A DNA stretch of 64,000 nucleotides from Sandarakinorhabdus glacialis (GTDB lineage: Bacteria; Pseudomonadota; Alphaproteobacteria; Sphingomonadales; Sphingomonadaceae): contig NZ_BMJM01000008.1 of NCBI RefSeq assembly GCF_014643455.1, positions 88,104 to 152,103 on the forward strand, written 5' to 3'. Positions 28,056 through 37,740 of the stretch are shown here, one piece after another. The notes under the pieces are model-generated. The model had not been told where the DNA came from, searched no databases, and worked only from the letters and a program-made list of their open reading frames with translations. Position 1 is the stretch's first letter. The number at the start of each line of letters is the position of its first letter. The translations under genes were made by a program, and so were the position numbers.

Positions 28056-28146
28056 GTATCCCGCCATTCCGCCAGCCTGCCCCAACCCGCGTCGCCTTGT
28101 CAGCAACAAATCAGTGTGGAACTATACGCGCTTGGGAGATATTCCA

Positions 28147-29055
28147 ATGATATCGCATCTCATCGGTCTGGTCCTTGCCGCAAGCCCCGTGGCGCCCCCA
28201 ATGCCCGACAGCGAACCCATCACCGTCACCGCACCTCGCATCGACCCGGCCACTGTCGCCCCCGCCGCCCGCGCCTATGTCAAGGGCGTCCTGCCGACCC
28301 CCGTCAGCGGCCAGTACGCGCGCTGGCTAGGCCCGGTCTGCATCAAGGTCATCGGGCTCGAGGCCCCCCTCGCCGACCGCATCAGCAGCCGCATCACCGT
28401 CATCGCCCGGGAATCCCGTGTCCCTGTCGCCGCCGCCGGCTGCCAGCCCAATCTCGTCGTCTGGTTCTCCGGAGACGCCCGCCGCGACGTCGCCGCCATC
28501 CTCGGCAAAAAGCCGCTCAGCGGCAAGGATATCAGCGCCGAGAACCGCCGGCGCCTGCTCGATGCGCCGCTGCCGGTGCGCTGGTGGCACACCGTCCAGG
28601 CCGGCAGCAGCGACGGCACCGGGATGTCCACGACCCCCAGCGCCAAGTCGACGGCGCAATTCATCGGCTCCGACAACGCCGGCACCGGCGTCGGCGGCCC
28701 CACCGCCAGCTCGACCGCCACCTATTCGTCCAGTCTCATCGACACCCATCTCAGCGTCGGCATCGTCTATGCCGCCGCTGCCGTCGACGTTCCGCTTACC
28801 CAGGGCCAGACCCTTGAATCGGTCGCTAACTATGTCGCCATGGTGACGCTGGCCCCGATCCCGCTCGATGTCGCGGCGCCAGCCGTGCCCAGCATCCTCG
28901 GCCTTTTCGCCGCCGCTCCCACCGCCGCCGAAACGCAGCTCAGCCCTTGGGACAAGGCCTATCTCGCTGCACTTTATCGCATGTCCCCCAACCGCCGCGC
29001 CAGCAGCCAGAAGGGCCAGCTGGTCGCGGCAATACCAAAAACGCTGAAACCCTGA
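28147..29055 (+). CDS. Exported protein of unknown family, paralogue 2
   Basis: 302 residues, clearly homologous along its length to the 25703-26539 product: ITVTAPRIDPATVAPAARAY, GQYARWLGPVCIKVIGLEAP, LPVRWWHTV, SLIDTHLSVGIVYAAAAVDV, LESVANYVAMVTLAPI, WDKAYLAALYRMSPNR and KGQLVAAI. It carries an extra Ser/Thr/Gly-rich loop (~residues 160-195) absent from paralogue 1. A signal peptide-like start (MISHLIGLVLAAS) and a GGGAG element 9 bases before the ATG support the start. Its promoter region is shared with the divergent amidase gene. Confidence 0.78.
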   Translation: MISHLIGLVLAASPVAPPMPDSEPITVTAPRIDPATVAPAARAYVKGVLPTPVSGQYARWLGPVCIKVIGLEAPLADRISSRITVIARESRVPVAAAGCQPNLVVWFSGDARRDVAAILGKKPLSGKDISAENRRRLLDAPLPVRWWHTVQAGSSDGTGMSTTPSAKSTAQFIGSDNAGTGVGGPTASSTATYSSSLIDTHLSVGIVYAAAAVDVPLTQGQTLESVANYVAMVTLAPIPLDVAAPAVPSILGLFAAAPTAAETQLSPWDKAYLAALYRMSPNRRASSQKGQLVAAIPKTLKP

Positions 29056-29078
29056 TAACAACACACAAGGCACAAAGC

Positions 29079-29110
29079 CTGTCATCCCGGGCTCGACCCG
29101 GGACCCAGTT
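29079..29110. repeat. Dispersed palindromic repeat, type E
   Basis: CTGTCATCCCGGGCTCGACC then CGGGACCCAGTT, between the convergent paralogue 2 and leuA genes. Confidence 0.88.
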
Positions 29111-29148
29111 TCGCTTGCGCGGGCTAACCAGCCGCAGCCAGCGCGTTC

Positions 29149-30687
<1,539 letters not shown>

Positions 30688-30775
30688 GATGAAAAGCCTG
30701 TCTGAATCGGGTTCCGGGTCTCTGTTCGGAAAGGTCCCTCAGGCGCGGCAACTCAAACCCACTCAGGGGCGAGCG

Positions 30776-30799
30776 AAAACAACGCGCCTAAGGGCGCGT
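30776..30799 (-). terminator. Attenuator hairpin in the leuA leader
   Basis: Read on the minus strand: ACGCGCC-CTTA-GGCGCGT, a perfect 7-bp GC-rich stem with a 4-base loop, followed immediately by TGTTTT. It lies 88 bases upstream of the leuA start. Its 5' arm coincides with the last codons of the leader peptide gene, directly after the final Leu codon. Confidence 0.7.
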
Positions 30800-30832
30800 A
30801 AGTCGAAGCAGTGCAGGCAACCAGCGGTTCAT
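30788..30832 (-). CDS. leuA leader peptide (14 codons)
   Basis: The minigene encodes MNRWLPALLRLTRP and stops at TAG. Four of 14 codons are Leu, three of them in the CTG CTT CGA CTT stretch directly before the terminator's 5' arm. A strong AGGTGA ribosome-binding site ends four bases ahead of the ATG. A ribosome stalled at the Leu codons would cover the 5' arm and prevent the hairpin, letting leuA be transcribed; rapid completion would allow termination. Leucine-rich leader peptides before leu genes are an established attenuation mode. This instance is inferred from sequence and is too short for ordinary gene calling. Confidence 0.7.
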   Translation of the reverse strand: MNRWLPALLRLTRP

Positions 30833-30875
30833 GCAGTCACCTAACCCCAAACCCCGACAAAGTCCACACCCTCTT

Positions 30876-30934
30876 GTCCTCCCCCTGGAGGGGGAGGCGA
30901 GAGGCGCGTCTTCGCGCCCCGGGTGGGGGTGTCT
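30876..30934. repeat. Bipartite palindromic repeat, type A
   Basis: GTCCTCCCCCTGGAGGGGGA then GGCGAGAGGCGCGTCTTCGC, ending GTGGGGGTGTC. It lies upstream of the leuA leader. Confidence 0.85.
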
Positions 30935-30959
30935 CCCCTCCCCCAACAAAGCCCCATCT

Positions 30960-31018
30960 AACTCCCTCCCCCCTGCGGGGAGGGCGACTCGGCCCCAGCC
31001 GAGCGGGTTGGGGGTTCA
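30960..31018. repeat. Bipartite palindromic repeat, type B
   Basis: ACTCCCTCCCCCCTGCGGGG then AGGGCGACTCGGCCCCAGCC and GAGCGGGTTGGGGGTT, in tandem with the type A copy. Together with the leuA leader these two copies account for the whole 335-base gap before the glycosyltransferase gene. Confidence 0.85.
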
Positions 31019-31022
31019 CGCC

Positions 31023-31832
31023 CTACCCCATTAAATCCCACCCCCGCGTCCGCAAGGCAGTATCCCGCATCCCCCGCCCCTCCAGCCGCGGCCCCAAAAA
31101 CCGATAAAAAAACCAGTCCTTCGCCCAAAACGGCGTCGCATGATAAAGGACCCGCTCGAACAACGTCCACCGAACCCCACCGCGATCCGCCCGGCGATCG
31201 GACGGCAGCACCCATAAATCCGGCGACCGCCCGAACCGCCCGAATTTCGAAACCCGGTTCACCAGCTCATGGTCCTTGAGCACATAAGGCCATGACTCCG
31301 GCGAATACCCCCCCGCCGCCCGCAACGCCCGCGTCCGATAACAATGCGCATACCCCCCCGCATAGGTCTGCCCCCGAAACACCCCCAGCAACACCGCATC
31401 GCGCCCCGCCCGCACCCAGCGCTCCCGCCAGGACCCCGGCGCCCCCGCGCTATCATGCGCAAACACCGCCACCACATCCGCCGTCGCGGCAAACACCGCA
31501 CCCGCCTTCACCAAATAGTCCGGCGGGTAAATCGTATCGGCATCCCCGATCGCGACAAATTCGGTCTCGACCGCCGCGATCCCCGCCGCCAGTCCGAAAA
31601 CCTGCCCCGGCGTCACCTCGCGCAACACCCGCACTTCCAGATCGACCTGCCCCGCCGCCCAAACCCGCGCCGCCGCCGCCCCGTCATCGGTCGACCCATT
31701 GTCAACCAGCACCAGCGTCAACGGCCGCATCACCTGCGCCGCAATCGACGCCAAAGTCGCCGGCAAGAACCGCTCCTCGTTGAAGAACGCGATCACCATC
31801 GTCCAACCAGGCTTCAGCGCCATCTCCACCAT
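31023..31832 (-). CDS. Family 2 glycosyltransferase
   Basis: 269 residues. The GT-A fold starts TMVIAFFNEERFLPATLASI; the nucleotide-binding VLVDNGSTDDGAAAA and the DxD-type metal site AIGDADTIYPPDYL follow. No membrane segments are obvious, so it is probably cytosolic or membrane-associated. The acceptor is unknown. ATG 31832 is chosen; a TTG four codons upstream and Met16 are alternatives. It stands alone, so its pathway cannot be inferred from neighbours. Confidence 0.82.
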   Translation of the reverse strand: MVEMALKPGWTMVIAFFNEERFLPATLASIAAQVMRPLTLVLVDNGSTDDGAAAARVWAAGQVDLEVRVLREVTPGQVFGLAAGIAAVETEFVAIGDADTIYPPDYLVKAGAVFAATADVVAVFAHDSAGAPGSWRERWVRAGRDAVLLGVFRGQTYAGGYAHCYRTRALRAAGGYSPESWPYVLKDHELVNRVSKFGRFGRSPDLWVLPSDRRADRGGVRWTLFERVLYHATPFWAKDWFFYRFLGPRLEGRGMRDTALRTRGWDLMG

Positions 31833-31859
31833 CTCGCGGCCCAACCCCCCACTCTATTC

Positions 31860-31890
31860 GTCACCCCGGCGAAGGCCGGGGCCCATCTCC
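31860..31890. repeat. Dispersed palindromic repeat, type D
   Basis: GTCACCCCGGCGAAGGCCGG then GGCCCATCTCC, in the gap between the divergent glycosyltransferase and DUF2721 genes. Confidence 0.88.
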
Positions 31891-31990
31891 CACTCTCCGA
31901 AACGCAAGCCCTCGTCCAGCAATCCCCCAATCCCCACCCCCCAGCAATCCCCCCGTTGCCCCCCGCCCGCAATTCCCCCATCCTCCCCCG

Positions 31991-32455
31991 ATGCCCGTCT
32001 CACCCGCCGTCGACACCATCGCCGCCAGCATCCAGCTCGCCGTCGCGCCCGTGTTCCTGCTCACCGGGATCGGCTCGATCCTCAACGTCCTCGCCTCGCG
32101 CCTCGGCCGCGTCACCGACCGCGCCCGCAAGCTCGAATCCGAAATCGGCGGCTACCCCTCCGAACGCCGGCGTGTCGCGCTCCAGGATCTCGCCGCGCTC
32201 AACAAGCGCATGGGCGCTGCACATTGGGCCATCGCCCTGTGCACCTTTTCGGCGCTGCTCGTCTGCCTTGTCGTCGCCATCCTGTTCGTCGGCGAACTCG
32301 TGCCTATCCGCGGCGCCGCCATCGTGCCCTGGCTGTTCATCGCCGCCATGGGCCTGCTCACCGCCGGCCTGACCCTGTTCCTCTACGAAATCCAGATCGC
32401 CATGCGCTCGGTCCGCTTCCGCGCCCAGGTGCTGACTGAAGGCATCGGCGACTAG
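31991..32455 (+). CDS. DUF2721 family membrane protein
   Basis: 154 residues with three predicted membrane helices (QLAVAPVFLLTGIGSILNVL; AHWAIALCTFSALLVCLVVA; IVPWLFIAAMGLLTAGLTLF). Between the first two lies the cytoplasmic loop LASRLGRVTDRARKLE, characteristic of DUF2721. Function of the family is unknown. No obvious operon partner. Confidence 0.82.
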   Translation: MPVSPAVDTIAASIQLAVAPVFLLTGIGSILNVLASRLGRVTDRARKLESEIGGYPSERRRVALQDLAALNKRMGAAHWAIALCTFSALLVCLVVAILFVGELVPIRGAAIVPWLFIAAMGLLTAGLTLFLYEIQIAMRSVRFRAQVLTEGIGD

Positions 32456-32465
32456 ACCACTTACT

Positions 32466-32522
32466 ACCCCTCTCCCGCTCGCGGGAGAGGCGAGACGCGC
32501 GCCAGCGCGCCGGGTGAGGGTG
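32466..32522. repeat. Bipartite palindromic repeat, type A variant
   Basis: CCCCTCTCCCGCTCGCGGGA then GAGGCGAGACGCGCGCCAGC and GCGCCGGGTGAGGGTG, 10 bases downstream of the DUF2721 stop. Confidence 0.8.
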
Positions 32523-32552
32523 CACCCGATCCACCCAAACAAGCCCCAAACC

Positions 32553-32581
32553 TTGACATTTATAACCAAATCGGTTATCCG
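32553..32581 (+). promoter_or_regulatory. Promoter with operator-like dyad before the HTH-like gene
   Basis: TTGACA (32553-32558), a 17-base spacer and TATCCG (32576-32581) form a plausible housekeeping promoter. Within it lies a perfect inverted repeat, ATAACC-AAATC-GGTTAT (32562-32578), the size and shape of a dimeric repressor site. The predicted transcription start falls at about the ATG (32588), so the transcript may be leaderless. Confidence 0.6.
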
Positions 32582-32587
32582 CCCCAA

Positions 32588-33085
32588 ATGACAAAACCCC
32601 GCCCCCGCTCGATCCGTGTCATCCGCCCGGACGGCTGGACCGTCCCCCGCCAGCGGCTGTTCCTCAAGATGCTCGCCGTCACCGGCTCGGTCGACAAATC
32701 CTGCGCCGAAGCCAATATGTCGGTGTCCTCGGCATATCGCCTGCGCCTGCATCCCGATGGCCAGGCCTTTCGCGACGGCTGGGCCCAGGCGCTCGCCGCC
32801 AGCACCCTCTTGCTGCGCGAACTCGCTTTCGATCGCGCCCTCAACGGCACCCGCGAAGCCATCCGCGAAAATGGCGAGATCGTCGGCCACCGCACAGTCT
32901 TCAACGAACGCCTGTTGATCTTCCTGCTCAAGCGCTACGACCACCAGTCATGGGGCGTGCCCCACGAAAACCTCGTCAACAGCTTGGGCAGACTCCAACC
33001 AAGCGACGTCCCCGAAGCAGAATTCGTCGAACACGAACTCCCGAAAGACGAGCCCGAACGCGAATCAGGATTCGCGTCCCAGTGA
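32588..33085 (+). CDS. Small HTH-like protein of unknown function
   Basis: 165 residues. Residues ~20-60 (RLFLKMLAVTGSVDKSCAEA, then NMSVSSAYRLRLHPDGQAFR) look like a helix-turn-helix of the kind found in phage small terminases and some regulators. The central part is helical, with a NERLLIFLLKRYD segment; the tail is acidic. No family name can be assigned with certainty. The promoter contains a perfect dyad between -35 and -10, and no Shine-Dalgarno precedes the ATG. Self-regulation would be consistent with this layout but is not shown. Confidence 0.65.
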   Translation: MTKPRPRSIRVIRPDGWTVPRQRLFLKMLAVTGSVDKSCAEANMSVSSAYRLRLHPDGQAFRDGWAQALAASTLLLRELAFDRALNGTREAIRENGEIVGHRTVFNERLLIFLLKRYDHQSWGVPHENLVNSLGRLQPSDVPEAEFVEHELPKDEPERESGFASQ

Positions 33086-33149
33086 ACTTCTCGGGGTCAA
33101 GCAACTGTTCTAACAACACTTCTCAAAAAACCACCGACGCCATTTTTTC

Positions 33150-33206
33150 TCCCTCCCCCTTGCGGGGAGGGCGACTCGCACCCTTGTGCGAGCGGGGTGG
33201 GGGTCC
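33150..33206. repeat. Bipartite palindromic repeat, type B
   Basis: CTCCCTCCCCCTTGCGGGGA then GGGCGACTCGCACCCTTGTG and CGAGCGGGGTGGGGGT. Part of the 326-base gene-free stretch before the ilvC stop. Confidence 0.85.
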
Positions 33207-33244
33207 CCATCCAACAAAAAAAGCACCAAAACACCAAAACAAGA

Positions 33245-33276
33245 CTGTCATCCCGGGCTTGACCCGGGACCCAGTT
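33245..33276. repeat. Dispersed palindromic repeat, type E
   Basis: CTGTCATCCCGGGCTTGACC then CGGGACCCAGTT; arms TCCCGGG and CCCGGGA are perfect. Confidence 0.88.
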
Positions 33277-33306
33277 TCTTCTGTGTCATCAACAAGTTAA
33301 GTAAGT

Positions 33307-33357
33307 GCGTGGGCGGCGCCCACGCCGTCGGAAGGGTTCGGTTGGCATTGCCAACCG
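33307..33357. repeat. Two hairpins downstream of ilvC
   Basis: GCGTGGGC-GGC-GCCCACGC (33307-33325) and CGGTTGGC-ATT-GCCAACCG (33339-33357) are both perfect 8-bp stems with 3-base loops. They lie 55-105 bases past the ilvC stop and may end or stabilise the ilv transcript. The remaining bases of this gap hold nothing recognisable. Confidence 0.65.
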
Positions 33358-33411
33358 CCCCACCGGCCGGCGCGCCCTGAGTCGCGACCAGCGCTACGCG
33401 CTGCTCGTCGC

Positions 33412-34443
<1,032 letters not shown>

Positions 34444-34455
34444 TTATACCTATCC

Positions 34456-34487
34456 GTCACCCCGGCGAAAGCCGGGGCCCATCTCCC
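34456..34487. repeat. Dispersed palindromic repeat, type D
   Basis: GTCACCCCGGCGAAAGCCGG then GGCCCATCTCCC, between ilvN and ilvC; could reduce readthrough or set differential mRNA stability within the ilv operon. Confidence 0.87.
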
Positions 34488-34506
34488 GAAATTCGTCGCA
34501 GCAGCG

Positions 34507-35016
34507 CTAAACCGCCTCGGCCCCGCGAGCGATCGCCACGACGCCGGTCCGCGCCACCTCGACCAGCCCGACTTCGCGCATCAGCGCAATGAACTGGTCG
34601 ACCTTCGACGTCGGCCCCGACACCTCGAACACGAACGACCCGGTCGTCGTATCGACCGGCCGCGCCCGGAAGATGTCGGCGATCCGCAGCGCCTCGTCGC
34701 GCTGCGCGCCCTTGCCCGCCACCTTGACCAGCGCCATCTCGCGCTCGACGTGCGGGCCAAGCGCCGTCAAATCGAGCACCCGGTGCACCGGCACGATCCG
34801 GTCGAGCTGCGCGATGATCTGCTCGATCACCGGCGGCGGCCCGTTGGTCACAACGGTAATCCGGCTGACGGCATGGTCCCCCGACACGTCGGCCACCGTC
34901 AGCGAGTCGATATTATACCCGCGCGCCGAGAACAGCCCGACAATGCGCGCCAACACCCCGGCCTCGTTGTCCACCAGGATGGAAAGCGTATGCCGCTCCG
35001 AAGGAAGGTGTTTCAA
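34507..35016 (-). CDS. ilvN: Acetolactate synthase regulatory subunit
   Basis: 169 residues. The N-terminal ACT domain reads HTLSILVDNEAGVLARIVGL then FSARGYNIDSLTVA. The C-terminal domain includes REMALVKVAGK and FVFEVSGPTSKVDQFIALMR. It binds valine and confers feedback inhibition on IlvB. The ATG overlaps the ilvB stop by four bases (ATGA), so subunits are made in a coupled way. Confidence 0.97.
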   Translation of the reverse strand: MKHLPSERHTLSILVDNEAGVLARIVGLFSARGYNIDSLTVADVSGDHAVSRITVVTNGPPPVIEQIIAQLDRIVPVHRVLDLTALGPHVEREMALVKVAGKGAQRDEALRIADIFRARPVDTTTGSFVFEVSGPTSKVDQFIALMREVGLVEVARTGVVAIARGAEAV

Positions 35017-36761
35017 ACCAGTGCCTTTGCGTCTTCATCGGCCTCGCCGCGCGTCTCATCCGCATGCAGGATCATATCGACATGCGACGCGCCCGACGGG
35101 ATCATCGGGAAGCAGTTGGCCAGCTTCGACACCCGGCAATCGACGATCACCGGCCCATCATGCGCCAGCATCGCGGCAATGCCCTCGTCGAGCCCCGAAG
35201 CGCTGTCGATGACGATGCCCTTCCAGCCATAGGCCTCGCCCAGCTTGACGAAATCAGGCAGCGACTCCGAATAGCTGTGCGAATAACGGCTACCGTGGTT
35301 GAGCTCCTGCCACTGGCGGACCATCCCCATATACTGGTTGTTGATGATGAAGATCTTGACCGGGAGGTTGTACTGGCTCGCCGTGCCAAGCTCCTGAATG
35401 TTCATCTGGATGCTAGCCTCGCCGGCGATATCGATGCACAGCGCCCCCGGGTTCGCCACCTGCGCCCCGATCGCCGCCGGCAAGCCATAACCCATCGTGC
35501 CGAGCCCGCCGCTGGTCAGCCACTTGTTCGGTGCATCGAAGCCGAAATGCTGCGCCGCCCACATCTGGTGCTGGCCGACCTCGGTCGAGATGATCGGCTT
35601 CTGCGCCTTGGTCATCTCGTACAGCCGCTTGATGGCGTGCTGCGGCAACAGCGTCTCGCCCTTCTGCTCGAACCCGAACGAATCGCGCGCCCGCCAGCCG
35701 GCGATATCCGACCACCATTGCTCGAGATCGCCGGCCTTCTTGCCGCGCGCCTTCCACACTTTCAGCATGTCTTCCATCACGCCGCCGACATCGCCAAGGA
35801 TGCCGAGATCGACCCGGACCGTCTTGTTGAGCGACGACCGGTCGATATCGACGTGGATCTTCTTTGAATTGGGCGAAAACGCATCGAGCCGCCCGGTCAC
35901 CCGATCGTCGAAACGCGCCCCCAGGCAGACCATCAGGTCGCACCGGTTCATCGCCATATTGGCTTCGTACGAGCCGTGCATGCCCAGCATGCCGAGAAAC
36001 TGCGGGTGCTCGTTCGGCATCGTGCCAAGCCCCATCAGCGTCGATGTCACCGGCGCACCCGTCACCCGCGCCAACTCGCGCAGCAACTGCGTCGCGACCG
36101 GCCCCGAATTGATGATGCCGCCGCCGGTATAGAAGATCGGCCGCTCAGCTGCCGCGATCATCTCGACCGCTGCCTCGATGCTGGAAAGGTTGCCCTTGAC
36201 CTGCGGTTTGTAGGTCTTGTGCCCGATGACGCCCGGCTTTTCGTACCGCGCCTTCAGGATCTGCACGTCTTTGGGAATATCGATTACCACCGGACCGGGC
36301 CGCCCCGACCGCGCAATATAGAAGGCCTCGTGGATCACCCCGCCCAGCCGCGCCGTGTCCTGCACCAGGTAGTTATGCTTCGAACAATGCCGCGTGATGC
36401 CGACTGTATCGCATTCCTGAAAGGCATCGGTGCCAATCAAATGCGTCGGCACCTGGCCGGTCAGTACGACCAGCGGAATCGAATCCATCAACGCATCGGT
36501 GATCCCGGTGACGGCGTTGGTCGCCCCCGGTCCCGACGTCACCAGCACGACGCCGACCTTGCCCGACGACCGTGCATAGCCCTCCGCAGCATGGACCGCA
36601 GCCTGTTCGTGCCGCACGAGGATATGACGGATCCGCCCCTGCGCAAACAGCGCATCGTAAATTGGCAAGACAGCGCCGCCGGGATAACCGAAGATCACTT
36701 CGACCCCAAGATCGGTCAGCGCCTGCACCACGATCTCTGCGCCTGTCAGTTCCGCGCTCAT
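35013..36761 (-). CDS. ilvB: Acetolactate synthase catalytic subunit
   Basis: 582 residues from ATG 36761 (MSAELTGAEIVVQAL); an ATG five codons earlier is less likely because AAGGGC lies before the chosen one. Thiamine-diphosphate enzyme making acetolactate or acetohydroxybutyrate. The catalytic Glu region is VLVRHEQAAVHAAEGYARSS; FAD-binding and central domains follow. The Mg/ThDP motif reads DIAGEASIQMN, with Glu where GDG/GDA has Asp, a conservative change worth noting. It heads ilvB-ilvN-ilvC. The ~200 bases upstream contain the terminator of the preceding gene; no clear attenuator was found. Confidence 0.97.
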   Translation of the reverse strand: MSAELTGAEIVVQALTDLGVEVIFGYPGGAVLPIYDALFAQGRIRHILVRHEQAAVHAAEGYARSSGKVGVVLVTSGPGATNAVTGITDALMDSIPLVVLTGQVPTHLIGTDAFQECDTVGITRHCSKHNYLVQDTARLGGVIHEAFYIARSGRPGPVVIDIPKDVQILKARYEKPGVIGHKTYKPQVKGNLSSIEAAVEMIAAAERPIFYTGGGIINSGPVATQLLRELARVTGAPVTSTLMGLGTMPNEHPQFLGMLGMHGSYEANMAMNRCDLMVCLGARFDDRVTGRLDAFSPNSKKIHVDIDRSSLNKTVRVDLGILGDVGGVMEDMLKVWKARGKKAGDLEQWWSDIAGWRARDSFGFEQKGETLLPQHAIKRLYEMTKAQKPIISTEVGQHQMWAAQHFGFDAPNKWLTSGGLGTMGYGLPAAIGAQVANPGALCIDIAGEASIQMNIQELGTASQYNLPVKIFIINNQYMGMVRQWQELNHGSRYSHSYSESLPDFVKLGEAYGWKGIVIDSASGLDEGIAAMLAHDGPVIVDCRVSKLANCFPMIPSGASHVDMILHADETRGEADEDAKALV

Positions 36762-36920
36762 CTTCGCGCCCTTCATATCACTGTGTCGCGGGGGGACTTA
36801 ACGTTCGTAAATTGTCCAGTCAACCCATTTTCGCGCAATATTAATACACTGATTGGCCAGTTGCGGTAATTCGTTGCAAACCGACCTAATCGTCATAAAA
36901 CTACAAACCATCGCCAACAA

Positions 36921-36950
36921 CGAAAAACGGCGGCCATTGCTGGCCGCCGT
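36921..36950 (-). terminator. Intrinsic terminator of the PEPxxWA-CTERM gene
   Basis: Minus-strand stem ACGGCGGCCA-GCAA-TGGCCGCCGT, 10 bp perfect, followed by TTTTTCG. It lies 27 bases after the stop codon at 36977 and insulates that gene from ilvB. Confidence 0.88.
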
Positions 36951-36976
36951 CATTCGTTTCGAAAAGCTCTCGCCGA

Positions 36977-37642
36977 TCAGGCGACGATAGCAGTCCGGCG
37001 ACGACGGGTAGCCAGGCCGACAAGACCGAAGCCCATGACAAGCATGGCCCAGGTCTGTGGCTCAGGCACCGCGGTAATGACGCGGATAAAGTCGGACGAA
37101 CTGGGCGTGGTCGAGAAATTGTAGGTCAGCGTCTTGCCCGAGAAGGTCACGGCGTCGAGAAACGAAGGCTCGAGACCGTTGAGACTTGTGTAGGTAACGC
37201 CATCGGCACCGAACAGGGCGTTGGTGGCCGAAAGCTGGGCAGTGCGCCACACGACGCCCAGAATGCGGCTGCTGAAGGTGACCGTGCCGTTGGCGATGTT
37301 GTTGTTAACGCCAACTGCTGGGTCGACGAACACCAAGTGGCTTTCAACCGTCGTGCCGGCCGAAATCGTGACGGGCACGGTGCCTGGCGGAATCGGATTG
37401 GCTGCGATGATCAAGTTCGAAGCCAGCGTGACGCGCTGTTCGTTGAGGCCATAGACGTTGAAGGTGTTGACGGCGTTGGTTCCGACTACCGGGGTGATGG
37501 CGGCGTCGGTGAGCACGAATGCACCACCGCGAGTGAACAGATTGCCACCCGACAGCGTACCGAGGACGATTGCCGACGAAGCCGGAGCGGCGATTCCCGC
37601 AGCGGCAACTGCTGCGGCGACAAACATGCCAATCATCTTCAT
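36977..37642 (-). CDS. PEPxxWA-CTERM sorting-domain protein
   Basis: 221 residues. A signal peptide (MKMIGMFVAAAVAAAGIAAP) is followed by a Thr/Asn/Val-rich, beta-type region with no recognised domain. The C-terminus AVPEPQTWAMLVMGFGLVGL then ATRRRR is the PEPxxWA-CTERM tripartite signal: PEP motif, membrane helix, Arg cluster. Such proteins are exported and processed by an exosortase (not in this window), often in step with exopolysaccharide production. AAGGG precedes the ATG. A canonical sigma-54 promoter lies 58 bases upstream and an intrinsic terminator follows, so it is a monocistronic, separately regulated gene. Confidence 0.9.
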   Translation of the reverse strand: MKMIGMFVAAAVAAAGIAAPASSAIVLGTLSGGNLFTRGGAFVLTDAAITPVVGTNAVNTFNVYGLNEQRVTLASNLIIAANPIPPGTVPVTISAGTTVESHLVFVDPAVGVNNNIANGTVTFSSRILGVVWRTAQLSATNALFGADGVTYTSLNGLEPSFLDAVTFSGKTLTYNFSTTPSSSDFIRVITAVPEPQTWAMLVMGFGLVGLATRRRRTAIVA

Positions 37643-37699
37643 TGCAAAATCCCTTGCCGACTACGACACCCACTACGGGCGTCCATTTCGCATTGAGCC

Positions 37700-37717
37700 T
37701 TGCAAGAGCCGTGCCAA
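37700..37717 (-). promoter_or_regulatory. Sigma-54 (-24/-12) promoter of the PEPxxWA-CTERM gene
   Basis: Minus strand reads TTGGCAC-GGCTC-TTGCAA, an essentially perfect RpoN promoter with invariant GG and GC correctly spaced. Transcription would start ~12 bases on, near 37689, giving a leader of ~47 bases with AAGGG before the ATG at 37642. RpoN control with a PrsK/PrsR-type system is known for PEP-CTERM genes; PrsR itself is not in this window. Confidence 0.82.
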
Positions 37718-37740
37718 TCGCTGGGCTGGTGAAATATCAA

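Noticed and set aside
36798..36896. 32-codon frame upstream of ilvB considered as a leader peptide
   Set aside because: It has only scattered Ile/Val/Leu codons, no clear ribosome-binding site and no terminator hairpin between it and ilvB.
36777..36920. TTGACT...TTAAGT as an ilvB promoter
   Set aside because: The -10 matches only three of six consensus positions and spacing is 16; other equally weak combinations exist in this AT-richer stretch.
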